Source: Burkholderiales bacterium Ga0077544
GTDB lineage: Bacteria > Pseudomonadota > Gammaproteobacteria > Burkholderiales > Burkholderiaceae_D
DNA length: 64,000 bases
Assembly (NCBI GenBank): GCA_001464355.1
Contig: LNEU01000018.1
Span: forward strand, 1 to 64,000
Reading direction: 5' to 3'
Positions 37,114 to 47,005 of the stretch are shown here, piece after piece (position 1 is the first letter of the stretch; each line of letters begins with the position of its first letter). Position numbers and translations under genes: made by a program. The notes below the pieces were generated by a model that was given only the letters and a program-made list of their open reading frames with translations, did not search any database and was not told the DNA's origin.

Positions 37114-38220
37114 ATGCCCAGACCGCTCGTTGCCACTATTGATATTGCTGCTTTGCGTCATAATCTGGGGATTGCGAAGCGCTGTGCTCCGAATTCCAAA
37201 GTCTTGGCGGTCGTCAAAGCAAATGCTTACGGACATGGGCTGGAGCGTAGCATGCGCGGCTTCGCCGAGGCAGATGGTCTGGGTTTGATCGAAGTAGATA
37301 ATGCATCAAGATTGCGGCAACTCGGCTGGCAAAAACGTATCGTGTTGCTCGAAGGGTTTTTTGACGCATCCGACTTGCCTGGAATCGTTGAACATCAAAT
37401 TGAAACAGTGGTGCATTGCATAGAGCAACTTGAGATGCTGGAAAATGCGCAACTGAACGGTCAAATTAATGTGCATTTGAAAATTAATAGCGGTATGAAT
37501 CGTTTGGGATTCATGCCGTCGGTTTGCAAGGCAGTCTATCAACGTTTGCGCGCAATTTCTGCGGTACGTGATATTTCCTTCATCACCCATTTCGCCAATG
37601 CAGAAGATGCAAGCAATGCTCGCGTATCACTGGAGCAGCAAGTGCAACGCTTTAACGCCGCTACAGAAGGTTTGCCCGGCGATAGGTGCTTGTCAAACTC
37701 TGCCGCTGATCTCATGCATCCTGAATGCGCTGCGGATTGGGTAAGGCCAGGCGTTATGCTTTACGGCGGAACACCGGCAAACACGACCGCAGAAGCGTTT
37801 AGATTAAAGCCAGCCATGACCTTGCGAAGTGAAATTATCGGCGTTCAGCATATCGTGGCCGGTGATGCAGTAGGTTACGGTAGTGCCTTTGTTGCCGATA
37901 AGGCGATGACGATCGGTGTCGTGGCCTGCGGTTATGCGGACGGGTATCCACGTCACGCGCCCACTGGTACGCCAGTATTGGTGGATGGCATCAAGACGCG
38001 GATGGTAGGGCGGGTGTCGATGGATATGATTACCGTCGATCTGACTCCAATTTCTAGTGCATGCGTCGGCAGCAAAGTCGTGTTGTGGGGGCAAGATCTA
38101 CCGATAGATGAAGTCGCTAATACAGCGGGTACCGTTGGCTATGAATTGATGTGCGCGATCGCACCGCGCGTACAAATCACTGAACGTGATGAGCCCGAAC
38201 AATCTAACCATTCCATTTGA
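37114..38220 (+). CDS. alr: Alanine racemase
   Basis: 368 residues. The PLP-binding Lys35 is in AVVKANAYGHG (32-42), and the catalytic Tyr is in VGYGSAFVADKAM. HLKINSGMNRLGF, with the phosphate- and substrate-contacting residues, and GRVSMDMITVDLT complete the fold-type III enzyme. It makes D-Ala for peptidoglycan. It is followed after 11 bases by radA, so the two are probably one operon. The start is the ATG that follows TTTACGT; no strong ribosome site is visible. Confidence 0.95.
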   Translation: MPRPLVATIDIAALRHNLGIAKRCAPNSKVLAVVKANAYGHGLERSMRGFAEADGLGLIEVDNASRLRQLGWQKRIVLLEGFFDASDLPGIVEHQIETVVHCIEQLEMLENAQLNGQINVHLKINSGMNRLGFMPSVCKAVYQRLRAISAVRDISFITHFANAEDASNARVSLEQQVQRFNAATEGLPGDRCLSNSAADLMHPECAADWVRPGVMLYGGTPANTTAEAFRLKPAMTLRSEIIGVQHIVAGDAVGYGSAFVADKAMTIGVVACGYADGYPRHAPTGTPVLVDGIKTRMVGRVSMDMITVDLTPISSACVGSKVVLWGQDLPIDEVANTAGTVGYELMCAIAPRVQITERDEPEQSNHSI

Positions 38221-38231
38221 AATAGAACCTG

Positions 38232-39602
38232 ATGGCAAAAGCCAAAACCAATTACACCTGCAGTGAATGCGGCGGCATTAGCAATAAGTGGGGCGGCCAA
38301 TGTCCAGCTTGCGGCGCATGGAATACTTTGGTGGAGACCGTCGTAGAAAGTGGTTCCAACCGCTTTTCGGTACAGCACCAGGGTTTAACGCAATCAGCGC
38401 CCGTATTAAGTCTGGCCGATATCGAGGCGACAGACGTTCCGCGCTTTGGCACAGGCATAGAAGAATTCGATCGCGTACTGGGTGGCGGGTTGGTGGCGGG
38501 CGGTGTGGTCTTGATCGGTGGCGATCCAGGTATCGGCAAGTCGACATTGTTGCTGCAAGCGTTGGCAAATCTGTCGAAGATTAAAAAAGTTCTATACGTC
38601 AGCGGGGAAGAGTCGGGTGCGCAGATCGCATTGCGCGCCAAGCGTCTTGCAGTGGATGCAAAAGAGTTGAAGCTTCAAGCTGAAATTCAGCTGGAAAAAA
38701 TTCTTAATACATTGGCGGAACACAAGCCCGATGTAGCCGTCATCGATTCCATTCAAACAGTGTATTCGGACGCGCTGAGTTCTGCTCCTGGTTCGGTCGC
38801 GCAAGTACGTGAATGTGCAGCGCAACTGACGCGCGTCGCCAAACAGACTGGCATCACCATCATCATGGTTGGCCACGTGACGAAAGAAGGCGCATTGGCT
38901 GGTCCCCGCGTACTGGAACATATCGTCGATACGGTTTTGTATTTCGAAGGTGATACGCACTCCAGCTTCCGCTTGGTGCGCGCAATCAAAAATCGCTTTG
39001 GTGCGGTCAATGAGTTGGGCGTGTTTGCGATGACGGAAAAAGGATTGAAGGGCGTATCCAATCCTTCTGCCTTGTTCTTGTCGCAGCACGACAATCCTGT
39101 CCCTGGGGCTTGCGTGATGGTGACGCAAGAGGGAACGCGTCCCTTGTTGGTCGAAATTCAAGCATTGGTGGACACATCGCATTTGCCGAATGCGCGTCGT
39201 TTATCAGTCGGTCTGGAGCAAAACCGGTTGGCGATGTTATTGGCCGTCATGCATAGGCATGCAGGTGTCGCGGCTTTTGATCAGGATGTTTTTATCAATG
39301 CAGTGGGCGGCGTAAAAATTACCGAGCCTGCTGCTGATCTTGCCGTTTTGTTGGCGATTCATTCGTCTATGCGCAGCAAACCTTTGCCGCGCGGTTTGGT
39401 GGTGTTTGGTGAAGTAGGGCTGGCTGGTGAAATTCGTCCTGCCCCGCGTGGACAAGAACGTTTGCGCGAAGCGGCCAAGCTGGGATTTTCGATCGCATTG
39501 ATTCCGAAATCGAATGCACCCAAGCAAAAAATTGAAGGTCTGACGATTATTGCAGTAGAGCGAATTGATGAGGCTCTAAACCGTGTACGCGAGCATGAAT
39601 AA
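38232..39602 (+). CDS. radA: DNA repair protein RadA
   Basis: 456 residues. The N-terminal zinc finger has Cys10, Cys13, Cys24 and Cys27 (TCSECGG, CPACGAW). Walker A is GGDPGIGKST (96-105), and the RadA-specific KNRFG motif (AIKNRFGAVNELGV) lies near 255. The C-terminal Lon-like domain includes VGGVKITEPAADLAVLLAIH and VGLAGEIRPAPRG. RadA drives branch migration in recombination. The alr-radA order is frequent in betaproteobacteria. Confidence 0.95.
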   Translation: MAKAKTNYTCSECGGISNKWGGQCPACGAWNTLVETVVESGSNRFSVQHQGLTQSAPVLSLADIEATDVPRFGTGIEEFDRVLGGGLVAGGVVLIGGDPGIGKSTLLLQALANLSKIKKVLYVSGEESGAQIALRAKRLAVDAKELKLQAEIQLEKILNTLAEHKPDVAVIDSIQTVYSDALSSAPGSVAQVRECAAQLTRVAKQTGITIIMVGHVTKEGALAGPRVLEHIVDTVLYFEGDTHSSFRLVRAIKNRFGAVNELGVFAMTEKGLKGVSNPSALFLSQHDNPVPGACVMVTQEGTRPLLVEIQALVDTSHLPNARRLSVGLEQNRLAMLLAVMHRHAGVAAFDQDVFINAVGGVKITEPAADLAVLLAIHSSMRSKPLPRGLVVFGEVGLAGEIRPAPRGQERLREAAKLGFSIALIPKSNAPKQKIEGLTIIAVERIDEALNRVREHE

Positions 39603-39629
39603 ATGCGTAAAGAAGGTTAGCTGGTTTTT

Positions 39630-40958
39630 TTACTCAGATTTAGTAAAGCTTTTATTGAGAAGCTTGGCTGCCTTCACACCGCTGCGCACGGCAGATTCCA
39701 GTGTGGCTGGATAATCGCTTGCGAGATAGTCGCCGGCAAGCATAAGCGTAGAAAACTCGGTCTGTTCTTGTGGACGTTGTATAGCCGGTGTACACGAAAA
39801 CGTTGCGCGCTTTTCCGTAATGACACGAGTCCATTCTGGCGTCGCTAATTGCGGCATCTGTAACGTGCTGGCAAGTTGTGCGGCAATCGCTGCAGACAAT
39901 ACTTCATGTCCTAACTCAATCGCTTCTGTCGATGCGCTGACTACTACCGCGAACAAACCATTTTGTGTAGCGTCCAATTGACCTCTATCAAATACAAACT
40001 GTCCCCAACATCCCGTTTCAGGATCATCATTCAAAGCGTAAAACGGAATGGCGAGTTTCGTATCTGTCGGATATTGCAGATAGCAAGTGGTGATAGGTTC
40101 GTAGTCAAAGGACGGAATATTAGTCGCACTAGCTATATCGCTCAGCAGAGTGGCAGCCTGACTTGCTGAAGTCGCGATGACAAGGCCATCGTAAATTTCA
40201 TCTTCCGCTTTATCCTGCGTAAGGCCCCAGCTATTTTCGTTAGTAGTGATTTTTTGAACAGCTGCACCAAGTTTGATTGCCCCACCGCGTTGCTGAATAA
40301 ACGCTGCCGCTTCTTGTGGGAATAGTGCGGTCAAATTCAAGCGTGGAAGCAGCATGTCCGATGCGGCACGACGTGCACCCAAGCTATCGCGCAATACATT
40401 CAAGAAAATCTGCGCAGAAGCACGCTCCGGTGGTGTGTTCAGCGCTGCGATACAGAGCGGCCGCCACATCAATTTGATCAAGCGTTCGGTTTGATCGAAG
40501 CGTTGCAATAATTCACTGACACTGCAATCGTCATTCATGCGCCAATCCATCCAGCGTGCCGCTGAGGAAAAACGAGCGAGTGCCATTTTGTCTTTGCGAG
40601 CAAGACCTTTACTGCGTAACAAGGCTGCAATCAAATGGAAAGGTGCAGGCAATTGCGGTGCGACGAAATCCATTCCATCGGAGTTATGTGGATAGCGCAT
40701 TTGCAAGGGAAGGCGCAGCAATGCTTTGTCTTCATCTACACCTACGCGCTGCAACATGCGTAAGGTTTCTGAATATGCCCCGAGCAGAATGTGCTGTCCG
40801 TTATCCAGCCGTGTGCCGTTGATGTCGACGGCGCGAGCGCGGCCACCTAAGGTGCGGGACGATTCGTACAGTGTGATTTTATGACCTGCTGCTGCCAGCT
40901 CGACTGCTGCGGCGCATCCTGCCCAGCCTGCACCGATGACAGCGATGGATTTGCTCAT
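39630..40958 (-). CDS. hpnE: Hydroxysqualene dehydroxylase HpnE
   Basis: 442 residues, FAD amine-oxidase-like fold. AVIGAGWAGCAAAVELAAAG (5-24) is the FAD motif, and RARAVDINGTRLDNGQHILL and LMWRPLCIAALNTPPERASA are typical of the squalene-associated desaturase family. HpnE removes the hydroxyl of hydroxysqualene to give squalene, completing the HpnCDE route from farnesyl diphosphate. It lies 33 bases after hpnD on the minus strand. No squalene-hopene cyclase is in this window. Confidence 0.88.
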   Translation of the reverse strand: MSKSIAVIGAGWAGCAAAVELAAAGHKITLYESSRTLGGRARAVDINGTRLDNGQHILLGAYSETLRMLQRVGVDEDKALLRLPLQMRYPHNSDGMDFVAPQLPAPFHLIAALLRSKGLARKDKMALARFSSAARWMDWRMNDDCSVSELLQRFDQTERLIKLMWRPLCIAALNTPPERASAQIFLNVLRDSLGARRAASDMLLPRLNLTALFPQEAAAFIQQRGGAIKLGAAVQKITTNENSWGLTQDKAEDEIYDGLVIATSASQAATLLSDIASATNIPSFDYEPITTCYLQYPTDTKLAIPFYALNDDPETGCWGQFVFDRGQLDATQNGLFAVVVSASTEAIELGHEVLSAAIAAQLASTLQMPQLATPEWTRVITEKRATFSCTPAIQRPQEQTEFSTLMLAGDYLASDYPATLESAVRSGVKAAKLLNKSFTKSE

Positions 40959-40991
40959 GTTATGCGGAATATTTGCGCAGAGTGTTACGCA

Positions 40992-41825
40992 TCAACCACG
41001 AACGTAAGTGATCCACGCAAGCCAAAGTTTGCGTATGGGTGTGAGCGAAATACGCTGGTTCAATACATGGAAGCCGTCACGTTCAACTTCATTTAATACC
41101 GCGCGATAAATCGCCGCCATGATTAAGCCGGGACGTTGTGCGCGTCTATCTTCCTTCGGCAACAAGGCAAATGCCTCGTCATAATATTTTTGTGCGCGTG
41201 CAGCCTGGAACTGCATCAACTTTTCAAAATTTTCGCTGTGACGTGCATTCAAGATATCGGCTGCAGTGACATTAAATTGTTGCAGCTCGTTGACCGGCAA
41301 ATAGATACGACCTTTGCGCGCATCTTCGCCGACATCGCGAATGATGTTGGTCAGTTGAAATGCGAGGCCGAGTTTTTCTGCGTATTCCAATGTTTGCGGA
41401 TTGGTGACGCCGAAAATCTTTGCTGACAAAATGCCGACTACGCTCGCCACATGCCAGCAATATTTTTGCAGACCGGGAAAATCGAGATAGCGCGTTTGAT
41501 CAAGATCCATTTCCATGCCATCGATGATCGCCAGCAAATGCTGAGTCTCGAGTGAAAATGTTGCCAGATGTGGTTGCAGTGCTTTCGCAACCGGATGCGT
41601 CGGTGTGCCGGATGTCATCGCAGCTACCTCACTACGCCACCAACTTAATTTGGTACGTGCGATTGCAGCATCTGTACATTCATCAACGGTGTCGTCGACT
41701 TCTCGACAGAAAGCGTATAGGGCAGTGATAGCGCGACGGCGATCTGCCTTCAGGAAAAGAAAGCTGTAATAAAAGCTGGAGCCGCTTTGTGCGGCTTTTT
41801 GTTGGCAGTAATCGTCGGGTGACAT
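40992..41825 (-). CDS. hpnD: Presqualene diphosphate synthase HpnD
   Basis: 277 residues. The two aspartate-rich motifs of squalene/phytoene synthases are present: FCREVDDTVDECTD near 39-52 and LTNIIRDVGEDARKGRIYLP near 157-176. FYYSFLFLKADRRRAITALY at 18-37 is the usual N-terminal block. HpnD joins two farnesyl diphosphates. It sits between hpnC and hpnE; a 153-base gap from hpnC holds a small Cys-containing frame. Confidence 0.88.
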   Translation of the reverse strand: MSPDDYCQQKAAQSGSSFYYSFLFLKADRRRAITALYAFCREVDDTVDECTDAAIARTKLSWWRSEVAAMTSGTPTHPVAKALQPHLATFSLETQHLLAIIDGMEMDLDQTRYLDFPGLQKYCWHVASVVGILSAKIFGVTNPQTLEYAEKLGLAFQLTNIIRDVGEDARKGRIYLPVNELQQFNVTAADILNARHSENFEKLMQFQAARAQKYYDEAFALLPKEDRRAQRPGLIMAAIYRAVLNEVERDGFHVLNQRISLTPIRKLWLAWITYVRG

Positions 41826-41978
41826 AAAAGTAGGGCAAGTAGAACGTGTAGAGCGCTAGGCGCTGATGAAGCCGCTATGCTAGCCGACTAAGGCAATCGG
41901 GACAAATAATGTTGCTATCTCGTGTCTGATTTTTTAATACGCAAGCCAGTTGGTGGCAAAAAGAATTTGCTACTGCGC

Positions 41979-42818
41979 TTACTTTACTGAATTGGATGCC
42001 AAGTTTGCTTTCATCCGAAGTGCGCGCCATACCAACAATAGCCAATCGCTTTTCGCTAGTTTGGGGCGACGTTGAAATACATCGTAATCGACAGCTTCTA
42101 TGCATTCCAGAATCCGCAAGCCACCTTGTACCACCAAACGTAATTCCCAGCCTATTCGGCCAGGTAATCGCAATGCCAGCGGTGCGCCAAATAGCAGCAT
42201 ATTGCGCGCACGCGCGACTTCAAATTGCATCAGTTTGCGCCATGCATCGTCAATCTTTTGGCCGGTGATTTGATCTTCAGATACCGCGAATTGTTGCATG
42301 TCTACTAGCGGTAGATAAATACGCGCTTTTTGAATGTCTACTGCGACGTCTTGCCAGAAGTTTATCAATTGCAGAGCAGAGCAGATGTTGTCAGAATCGC
42401 GCAAATTTTTTTCGTTAGCGGCACCATACAAATGCAGCATCAGTGTGCCAACGGGATTGGCGGAGCGACGGCAGTAATCCAGTAAGGCTGAAAAAACGAC
42501 GTAGCGCGTCGTGACGACGTCCTGCTTGAAAGCAGACAACAAATCGCGGAAAGGTTGCAAGGGGAGCTGATAATCGGCAATGACTTTTGCCAGATCGCGA
42601 AATAGTGCGGTGCTTGGCGTACTTCCGGCCTCGATCTGGTCCAGCCCATCTTCGTATGCATTTAGCGCTGCGAGACGTTGATCGTCGCTGGCATCGCCTT
42701 CATCGGCCAAATCGTCCGCGCTACGGGCGAATGCATAAATAATTTCGACGGCTGGGCGTAATCTTGCTGGCAGCAAAATAGAGGCAACAGGAAAATTTTC
42801 GTAGTGATCGACAGCCAT
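41979..42818 (-). CDS. hpnC: Hydroxysqualene synthase HpnC
   Basis: 279 residues from ATG 42818. The frame runs upstream to 43004 but gives a hydrophobic tail not seen in the family, while MAVDHYENFPVASILLPARL is the normal start. ARSADDLADEGDASDDQRL (first Asp-rich motif) and INFWQDVAVDIQKARIYLPL (second) are visible. HpnC turns presqualene diphosphate into hydroxysqualene. It heads the hpnCDE run, the usual order. Confidence 0.87.
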   Translation of the reverse strand: MAVDHYENFPVASILLPARLRPAVEIIYAFARSADDLADEGDASDDQRLAALNAYEDGLDQIEAGSTPSTALFRDLAKVIADYQLPLQPFRDLLSAFKQDVVTTRYVVFSALLDYCRRSANPVGTLMLHLYGAANEKNLRDSDNICSALQLINFWQDVAVDIQKARIYLPLVDMQQFAVSEDQITGQKIDDAWRKLMQFEVARARNMLLFGAPLALRLPGRIGWELRLVVQGGLRILECIEAVDYDVFQRRPKLAKSDWLLLVWRALRMKANLASNSVK

Positions 42819-43196
42819 GGATGGAAATATTCGGTGCGCGTAGAGATGATCGCTTCGTAAAACTATTCTTAAAATATTTATAACGAAGCAGAAAGCCAGC
42901 CAGCATAGTAAATGAAAATGATGTCTGGCTAGCAAATAAGCGTTTTGCGAAAAGCCGAGATTTATCTTGAAATCAAGCTTCAAGATTGCCAATAAGCAAA
43001 GCAATAAGCCGTTTTCAGGCCGTCACCGCAGAATTCAAAATAGGCAAACTGTCAAAATCTGCGCAGGCGCTGCAAAATCCAGTAAAATCCCGGGTTGAAG
43101 TTGAACGGCCGATACAAAAGACGGTGCAGGGCGACCCACAGTTTCACTTCCAGGTCGCCCTTTGCTTTTGTATTTGCGCACTTAGTGCACATTCCC
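42819..43196. other. Intergenic stretch upstream of tRNA-Leu
   Basis: 378 bases between divergent hpnC and tRNA-Leu. The one solid element is a hairpin, GGGCGACC (43129-43136) with GGTCGCCC (43153-43160), followed by TTTGCTTTTG, a terminator-like shape on the plus strand. No protein gene is supported. The start of the tRNA-Leu/tig message was not located with confidence. Confidence 0.5.
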
Positions 43197-43283
43197 GCGA
43201 GGATGGCGAAATTGGTAGACGCACCAGGTTTAGGTCCTGACGCCAGCAATGGTGTGGGGGTTCGAGTCCCCCTCCTCGCACCA
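43197..43283 (+). tRNA. tRNA-Leu (anticodon TAG)
   Basis: 87 bases including encoded CCA. Acceptor GCGAGGA pairs with TCCTCGC, the T-arm GGGGG-TTCGAGT-CCCCC is perfect, and the anticodon loop TTTAGGT gives TAG. The long variable arm is typical of class II tRNA-Leu. It ends 28 bases before the trigger factor start, so the two may share a transcript. Confidence 0.93.
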
Positions 43284-43311
43284 CAGAATTCTTTATTTTT
43301 GGATGATTCAC

Positions 43312-44658
43312 ATGGCAACTGTAGTCGAAACTTTGGACAAACTTGAACGCCGTATCACGATCACCGTGCCAATGGCTGATGTACAAGCAGAAGTTGAAAA
43401 ACGCCTGAAAGTACGCGCTCGTACCGTCAAGGCGCCAGGCTTCCGTGCCGGTAAAGTGCCGATGAAAATGGTAGCGCAACAATACGGCTATCAAATCGAA
43501 AACGAAGTGCTGAACGACAAAGTCGGCCAGGCATTTGGCGAAGCAACCAGCGAAAACAAGCTGCGCGTGGCTGGTTATCCAAAAATTGAAGCGAAGAACG
43601 AAGACGTCGCTGAAGGCACATTGGCTTTCAACGCAACGTTCGAAGTTTACCCAGAAATCAAAGTAGGTGATCTGGCCAAGGCGGAAGTCGAAAAGACAAC
43701 CGTTGAAGTCAGCGATGCTGAAATCGACAAAACCATCGATATCCTGCGCAAGCAACGCGTCCATTACCACGTCAAAGGCGAGCAAAGCGCGCACGGCGAC
43801 GGCGGCTCAGATCTGACCGCTAAAAACGGCGACCGCGTGACTATCGATTTCGTCGGCACCATCGACGGCGTTGAATTTCAGGGCGGCAAAGCTGAAGGCT
43901 ACGCATTTGTATTGGGCGAAGGCCGCATGCTGGCTGAATTTGAAGCGGGTACTATCGGCTTGAAAGTCGGCGAATCAAAAACTTTCCCATTGTCCTTCCC
44001 AGCTGATTACCACGGTGCAGACGTTGCCGGCAAAACTGCCGAGTTCACGATCACCCTGAAGCAAATCGAATGGGCGCACATGCCTGAAGTTGACGCAGAA
44101 TTTGCAAAATCGCTGGGTATCGAAGACGGCGATCTTACAAAAATGCGTGCAGACGTCAAACAAAATCTGGAACGTGAAGTCAGCAACCGCGTAAAAGCGC
44201 GTACTAAAGATAGCGTCATGGATGCGTTGATCAAAATCAGCGAATTTGATGTGCCTAAAGTGCTGATCGATCAAGAAACACAACGTTTGATGGAATCGAC
44301 CCGTCAAGACATGACACAACGCGGCATGAAAGTCAGCGACTTGCCTTTCCCTGCCGAACTATTCACCGAACAAGCAGAGCGTCGCGTACGTTTGGGCTTG
44401 ATCCTGGCAGAAGTCGTTAAAGCTAACGACCTGCAAGCAAAACCAGAACAAGTCAAAGCGCAAGTAGAAGAGTTCGCACAGAGCTACGAAGACCCAACTC
44501 AGGTTCTGAAGTATTATTTCAGCGACCGTAATCGTTTGGGCGAAGTAGAAGCTCTTGTATTGGAAGAAAACGTCGTCAATTACGTGTTGGGTAAATCCAA
44601 AGTAACCGACAAGTCGGTTGCGTTCGATGAATTGATGGGCAATAACGCACAAGGCTAA
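43312..44658 (+). CDS. tig: Trigger factor
   Basis: 448 residues from ATG 43312. The frame runs upstream into the tRNA-Leu gene, so the earlier codons are not used. The ribosome-binding signature is [12 protein letters not shown] near 45-56. The FKBP-like isomerase domain (about 160-245) has [20 protein letters not shown], and the long helical C-terminal arms end in the usual variable tail. It binds nascent chains at the ribosome exit. It is the first gene of tig-clpP-clpX-lon-hupB. Confidence 0.95.
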   Translation: MATVVETLDKLERRITITVPMADVQAEVEKRLKVRARTVKAPGFRAGKVPMKMVAQQYGYQIENEVLNDKVGQAFGEATSENKLRVAGYPKIEAKNEDVAEGTLAFNATFEVYPEIKVGDLAKAEVEKTTVEVSDAEIDKTIDILRKQRVHYHVKGEQSAHGDGGSDLTAKNGDRVTIDFVGTIDGVEFQGGKAEGYAFVLGEGRMLAEFEAGTIGLKVGESKTFPLSFPADYHGADVAGKTAEFTITLKQIEWAHMPEVDAEFAKSLGIEDGDLTKMRADVKQNLEREVSNRVKARTKDSVMDALIKISEFDVPKVLIDQETQRLMESTRQDMTQRGMKVSDLPFPAELFTEQAERRVRLGLILAEVVKANDLQAKPEQVKAQVEEFAQSYEDPTQVLKYYFSDRNRLGEVEALVLEENVVNYVLGKSKVTDKSVAFDELMGNNAQG

Positions 44659-44687
44659 TCGCTTTGTGCGCTCCATAAGGAAAGCAC

Positions 44688-45317
44688 ATGACCACTAGCA
44701 TGACTCGTACTTCCGCTCTAGATACCGACATGCTCGGTATGGTCCCAATGGTGATCGAGCAGAGCGGTCGCGGCGAACGCGCGTACGATATTTATTCGCG
44801 TTTGCTGAAAGAGCGCATTATCTTTTTGGTCGGACCGGTCAATGACCATTCGGCGAATCTGATTGTTGCGCAGTTGCTGTTCCTTGAAAGCGAAAATCCG
44901 GACAAGGACATTTCCTTGTATATCAATTCGCCAGGCGGTTCTGTTTCGGCAGGTATGGCGATTTTCGATACGATGCAATTCATTAAACCGAATGTATCGA
45001 CCTTGTGTACCGGGTTGGCTGCATCGATGGGTGCTTTCTTGTTGGCTGCTGGTGAAAAAGGCAAACGCTTCTCGCTGCCTAATTCACGCATCATGATTCA
45101 TCAGCCACTCGGCGGCGCACAAGGACAAGCTTCTGATATCGAAATCCAAGCGCGCGAAATTTTGTATCTGCGTGAACGTCTGAATGCGATTCTTGCTGAA
45201 AGAACTGGCAAGTCGATTGAAGAAATCAGCAAAGACACCGACCGTGACAACTTCATGTCCGCCGATGCTGCTGTCGAGTACGGAATGATCGATAGCGTTT
45301 TAGCAACACGCGCCTGA
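44688..45317 (+). CDS. clpP: ATP-dependent Clp protease proteolytic subunit
   Basis: 209 residues. The catalytic residues are Ser113 ([11 protein letters not shown]) and His138 ([10 protein letters not shown]), with an Asp expected further on. [20 protein letters not shown] is the hallmark helix. It forms the 14-subunit barrel fed by ClpX and ClpA. It follows tig after 29 bases with AAGGAAAG upstream, so it is probably cotranscribed with tig, and ends before a terminator. Confidence 0.96.
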   Translation: MTTSMTRTSALDTDMLGMVPMVIEQSGRGERAYDIYSRLLKERIIFLVGPVNDHSANLIVAQLLFLESENPDKDISLYINSPGGSVSAGMAIFDTMQFIKPNVSTLCTGLAASMGAFLLAAGEKGKRFSLPNSRIMIHQPLGGAQGQASDIEIQAREILYLRERLNAILAERTGKSIEEISKDTDRDNFMSADAAVEYGMIDSVLATRA

Positions 45318-45343
45318 TAGTCTTGTATTTTTTGTACAAAGTG

Positions 45344-45374
45344 ACGCCCGGGCGCTTAAACGTTCGGGCGTTTT
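45344..45374 (+). terminator. clpP terminator
   Basis: ACGCCCG (45344-45350) pairs exactly with CGGGCGT (45365-45371), followed by TTT. Because of this hairpin clpX, 176 bases past clpP, probably has its own promoter as well. Confidence 0.7.
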
Positions 45375-45493
45375 ACATTGTGATCTTGTAGCGGAGCATT
45401 GCTTTTCGTGCACGACGTGACGAATCCGTAATTCGCAGGTAATATCAATCCGCAACCAAGATCAATCTGTATCAACCATAGATAACGCGCACC

Positions 45494-46768
45494 ATGTCAG
45501 AGAAAAAATCCTCAAGCGGCGAAAAACTGCTCTATTGCTCGTTCTGCGGCAAGAGCCAACACGAGGTTAAAAAGCTCATTGCCGGACCATCCGTGTTCAT
45601 TTGCGATGAGTGTATCGACTTGTGCAACGACATCATTCGTGATGAAGCCTCCAGTGTAGAAACATTGGGTACCGGTCCACGTACGGATCTGCCAACGCCG
45701 CAGGAACTATGCGAGTTGCTGGATCAATATGTCATCGGCCAGAATTCAGCCAAACGCATTTTGTCGGTAGCGGTTTATAACCACTACAAACGCCTGAAAC
45801 ATTTGGGTAAAAAAGACGACGTCGAGTTGGCAAAGAGCAACATCTTGCTGGTAGGTCCAACCGGTTCCGGTAAAACGCTGCTGGCACAAACACTGGCGCG
45901 TACGCTGGATGTGCCTTTCGTGATCGCCGATGCGACCACGTTGACGGAAGCAGGTTATGTTGGCGAAGACGTAGAAAACATCATTCAAAAGTTGCTGCAA
46001 AACTGTAACTATGAAGTCGAGCGCGCGCAAAAAGGGATCGTTTATATCGATGAGATCGACAAGATTTCACGCAAGTCAGACAACCCATCGATTACCCGCG
46101 ACGTATCGGGTGAAGGCGTACAGCAGGCTTTACTGAAACTGATCGAAGGCACGATGGCTTCGGTGCCGCCACAAGGTGGCCGCAAGCATCCTAACCAGGA
46201 TTTCGTGCAAATCGATACCACCAACATCATGTTTATTTGTGGTGGTGCATTCGATGGTTTGGCCAAGATCATTTCCGAGCGTTCAGAGAAGAGCGGTATC
46301 GGCTTCTCGGCAACTGTGAAGAGTCGCGAAGAACGCTCTGCAAGCCAGGTCATGCTCGATACCGAACCAGAGGATTTGATCAAGTTCGGTTTGATTCCTG
46401 AATTGGTAGGTCGTCTGCCAGTCGTGGCAACCTTGCGTGAATTGGATGAAGAAGCCTTGATCCAGATCCTGCTCGAACCCAAAAATGCATTGATCAAACA
46501 ATATTCGAAATTGCTGGAAATGGAAGGTGCAGAATTGGAAATTCGTCCAGCTGCCTTGCAGGCAATTGCGAAGAAAGCGATTGCACGCAAAACCGGTGCA
46601 CGCGGTTTGCGTTCGATTCTGGAGCACGCATTGCTTGACGTCATGTACGAATTGCCAAATGAGCAAAACGTTTCGAAAGTTGTCATCGATGAAGGTACGA
46701 TTACCAACGGTGCAAAACCATTGCTGATCTATCACGAGCAACCTAAGGTATCAGGCGCAAAACAGTAA
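45494..46768 (+). CDS. clpX: ATP-dependent Clp protease ATP-binding subunit ClpX
   Basis: 424 residues. The zinc-binding domain has Cys15, Cys18, Cys37 and Cys40 (YCSFCGK, ICDEC). Walker A GPTGSGKT begins at residue 121, Walker B is [10 protein letters not shown], and pore-loop GYVGEDVE and sensor [11 protein letters not shown] are intact. The IGF loop that docks to ClpP appears as SGIGFSATV. It unfolds tagged substrates for ClpP. The rest of the AAA+ module matches the family closely. Confidence 0.97.
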   Translation: MSEKKSSSGEKLLYCSFCGKSQHEVKKLIAGPSVFICDECIDLCNDIIRDEASSVETLGTGPRTDLPTPQELCELLDQYVIGQNSAKRILSVAVYNHYKRLKHLGKKDDVELAKSNILLVGPTGSGKTLLAQTLARTLDVPFVIADATTLTEAGYVGEDVENIIQKLLQNCNYEVERAQKGIVYIDEIDKISRKSDNPSITRDVSGEGVQQALLKLIEGTMASVPPQGGRKHPNQDFVQIDTTNIMFICGGAFDGLAKIISERSEKSGIGFSATVKSREERSASQVMLDTEPEDLIKFGLIPELVGRLPVVATLRELDEEALIQILLEPKNALIKQYSKLLEMEGAELEIRPAALQAIAKKAIARKTGARGLRSILEHALLDVMYELPNEQNVSKVVIDEGTITNGAKPLLIYHEQPKVSGAKQ

Positions 46769-46796
46769 ATATCTGCAAAAACAGCAGGGAATATCA

Positions 46797-46824
46797 AAAA
46801 ACAGGCTCTTTTGAGCCTGTTTTT
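46797..46824 (+). terminator. clpX terminator
   Basis: AAAAACAGGCTC (46797-46808), loop TTTT, GAGCCTGTTTTT (46813-46824): a perfect 12-base-pair stem with a T-run, 28 bases after the clpX stop. Confidence 0.85.
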
Positions 46825-47005
46825 CATTTAAAACGCAGTACAATAAAGTCAGCAGAGATCATTCAGGCTTACATCGTAAAGCCACTTCGAAGACAACTTC
46901 GCGGGTGGCTTTTCTTGTTTTTCAGGCTGATTTTTGTTGCTGTCCGGGCTTGTGTTTTGGCCGTTAGCGCCAACATCATTAACACGTTTATCGATAAGGC
47001 TCGCC

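Noticed and set aside
43249-43311. Upstream start for trigger factor
   Set aside because: It lies inside tRNA-Leu; the ATG at 43312 gives the normal protein start.
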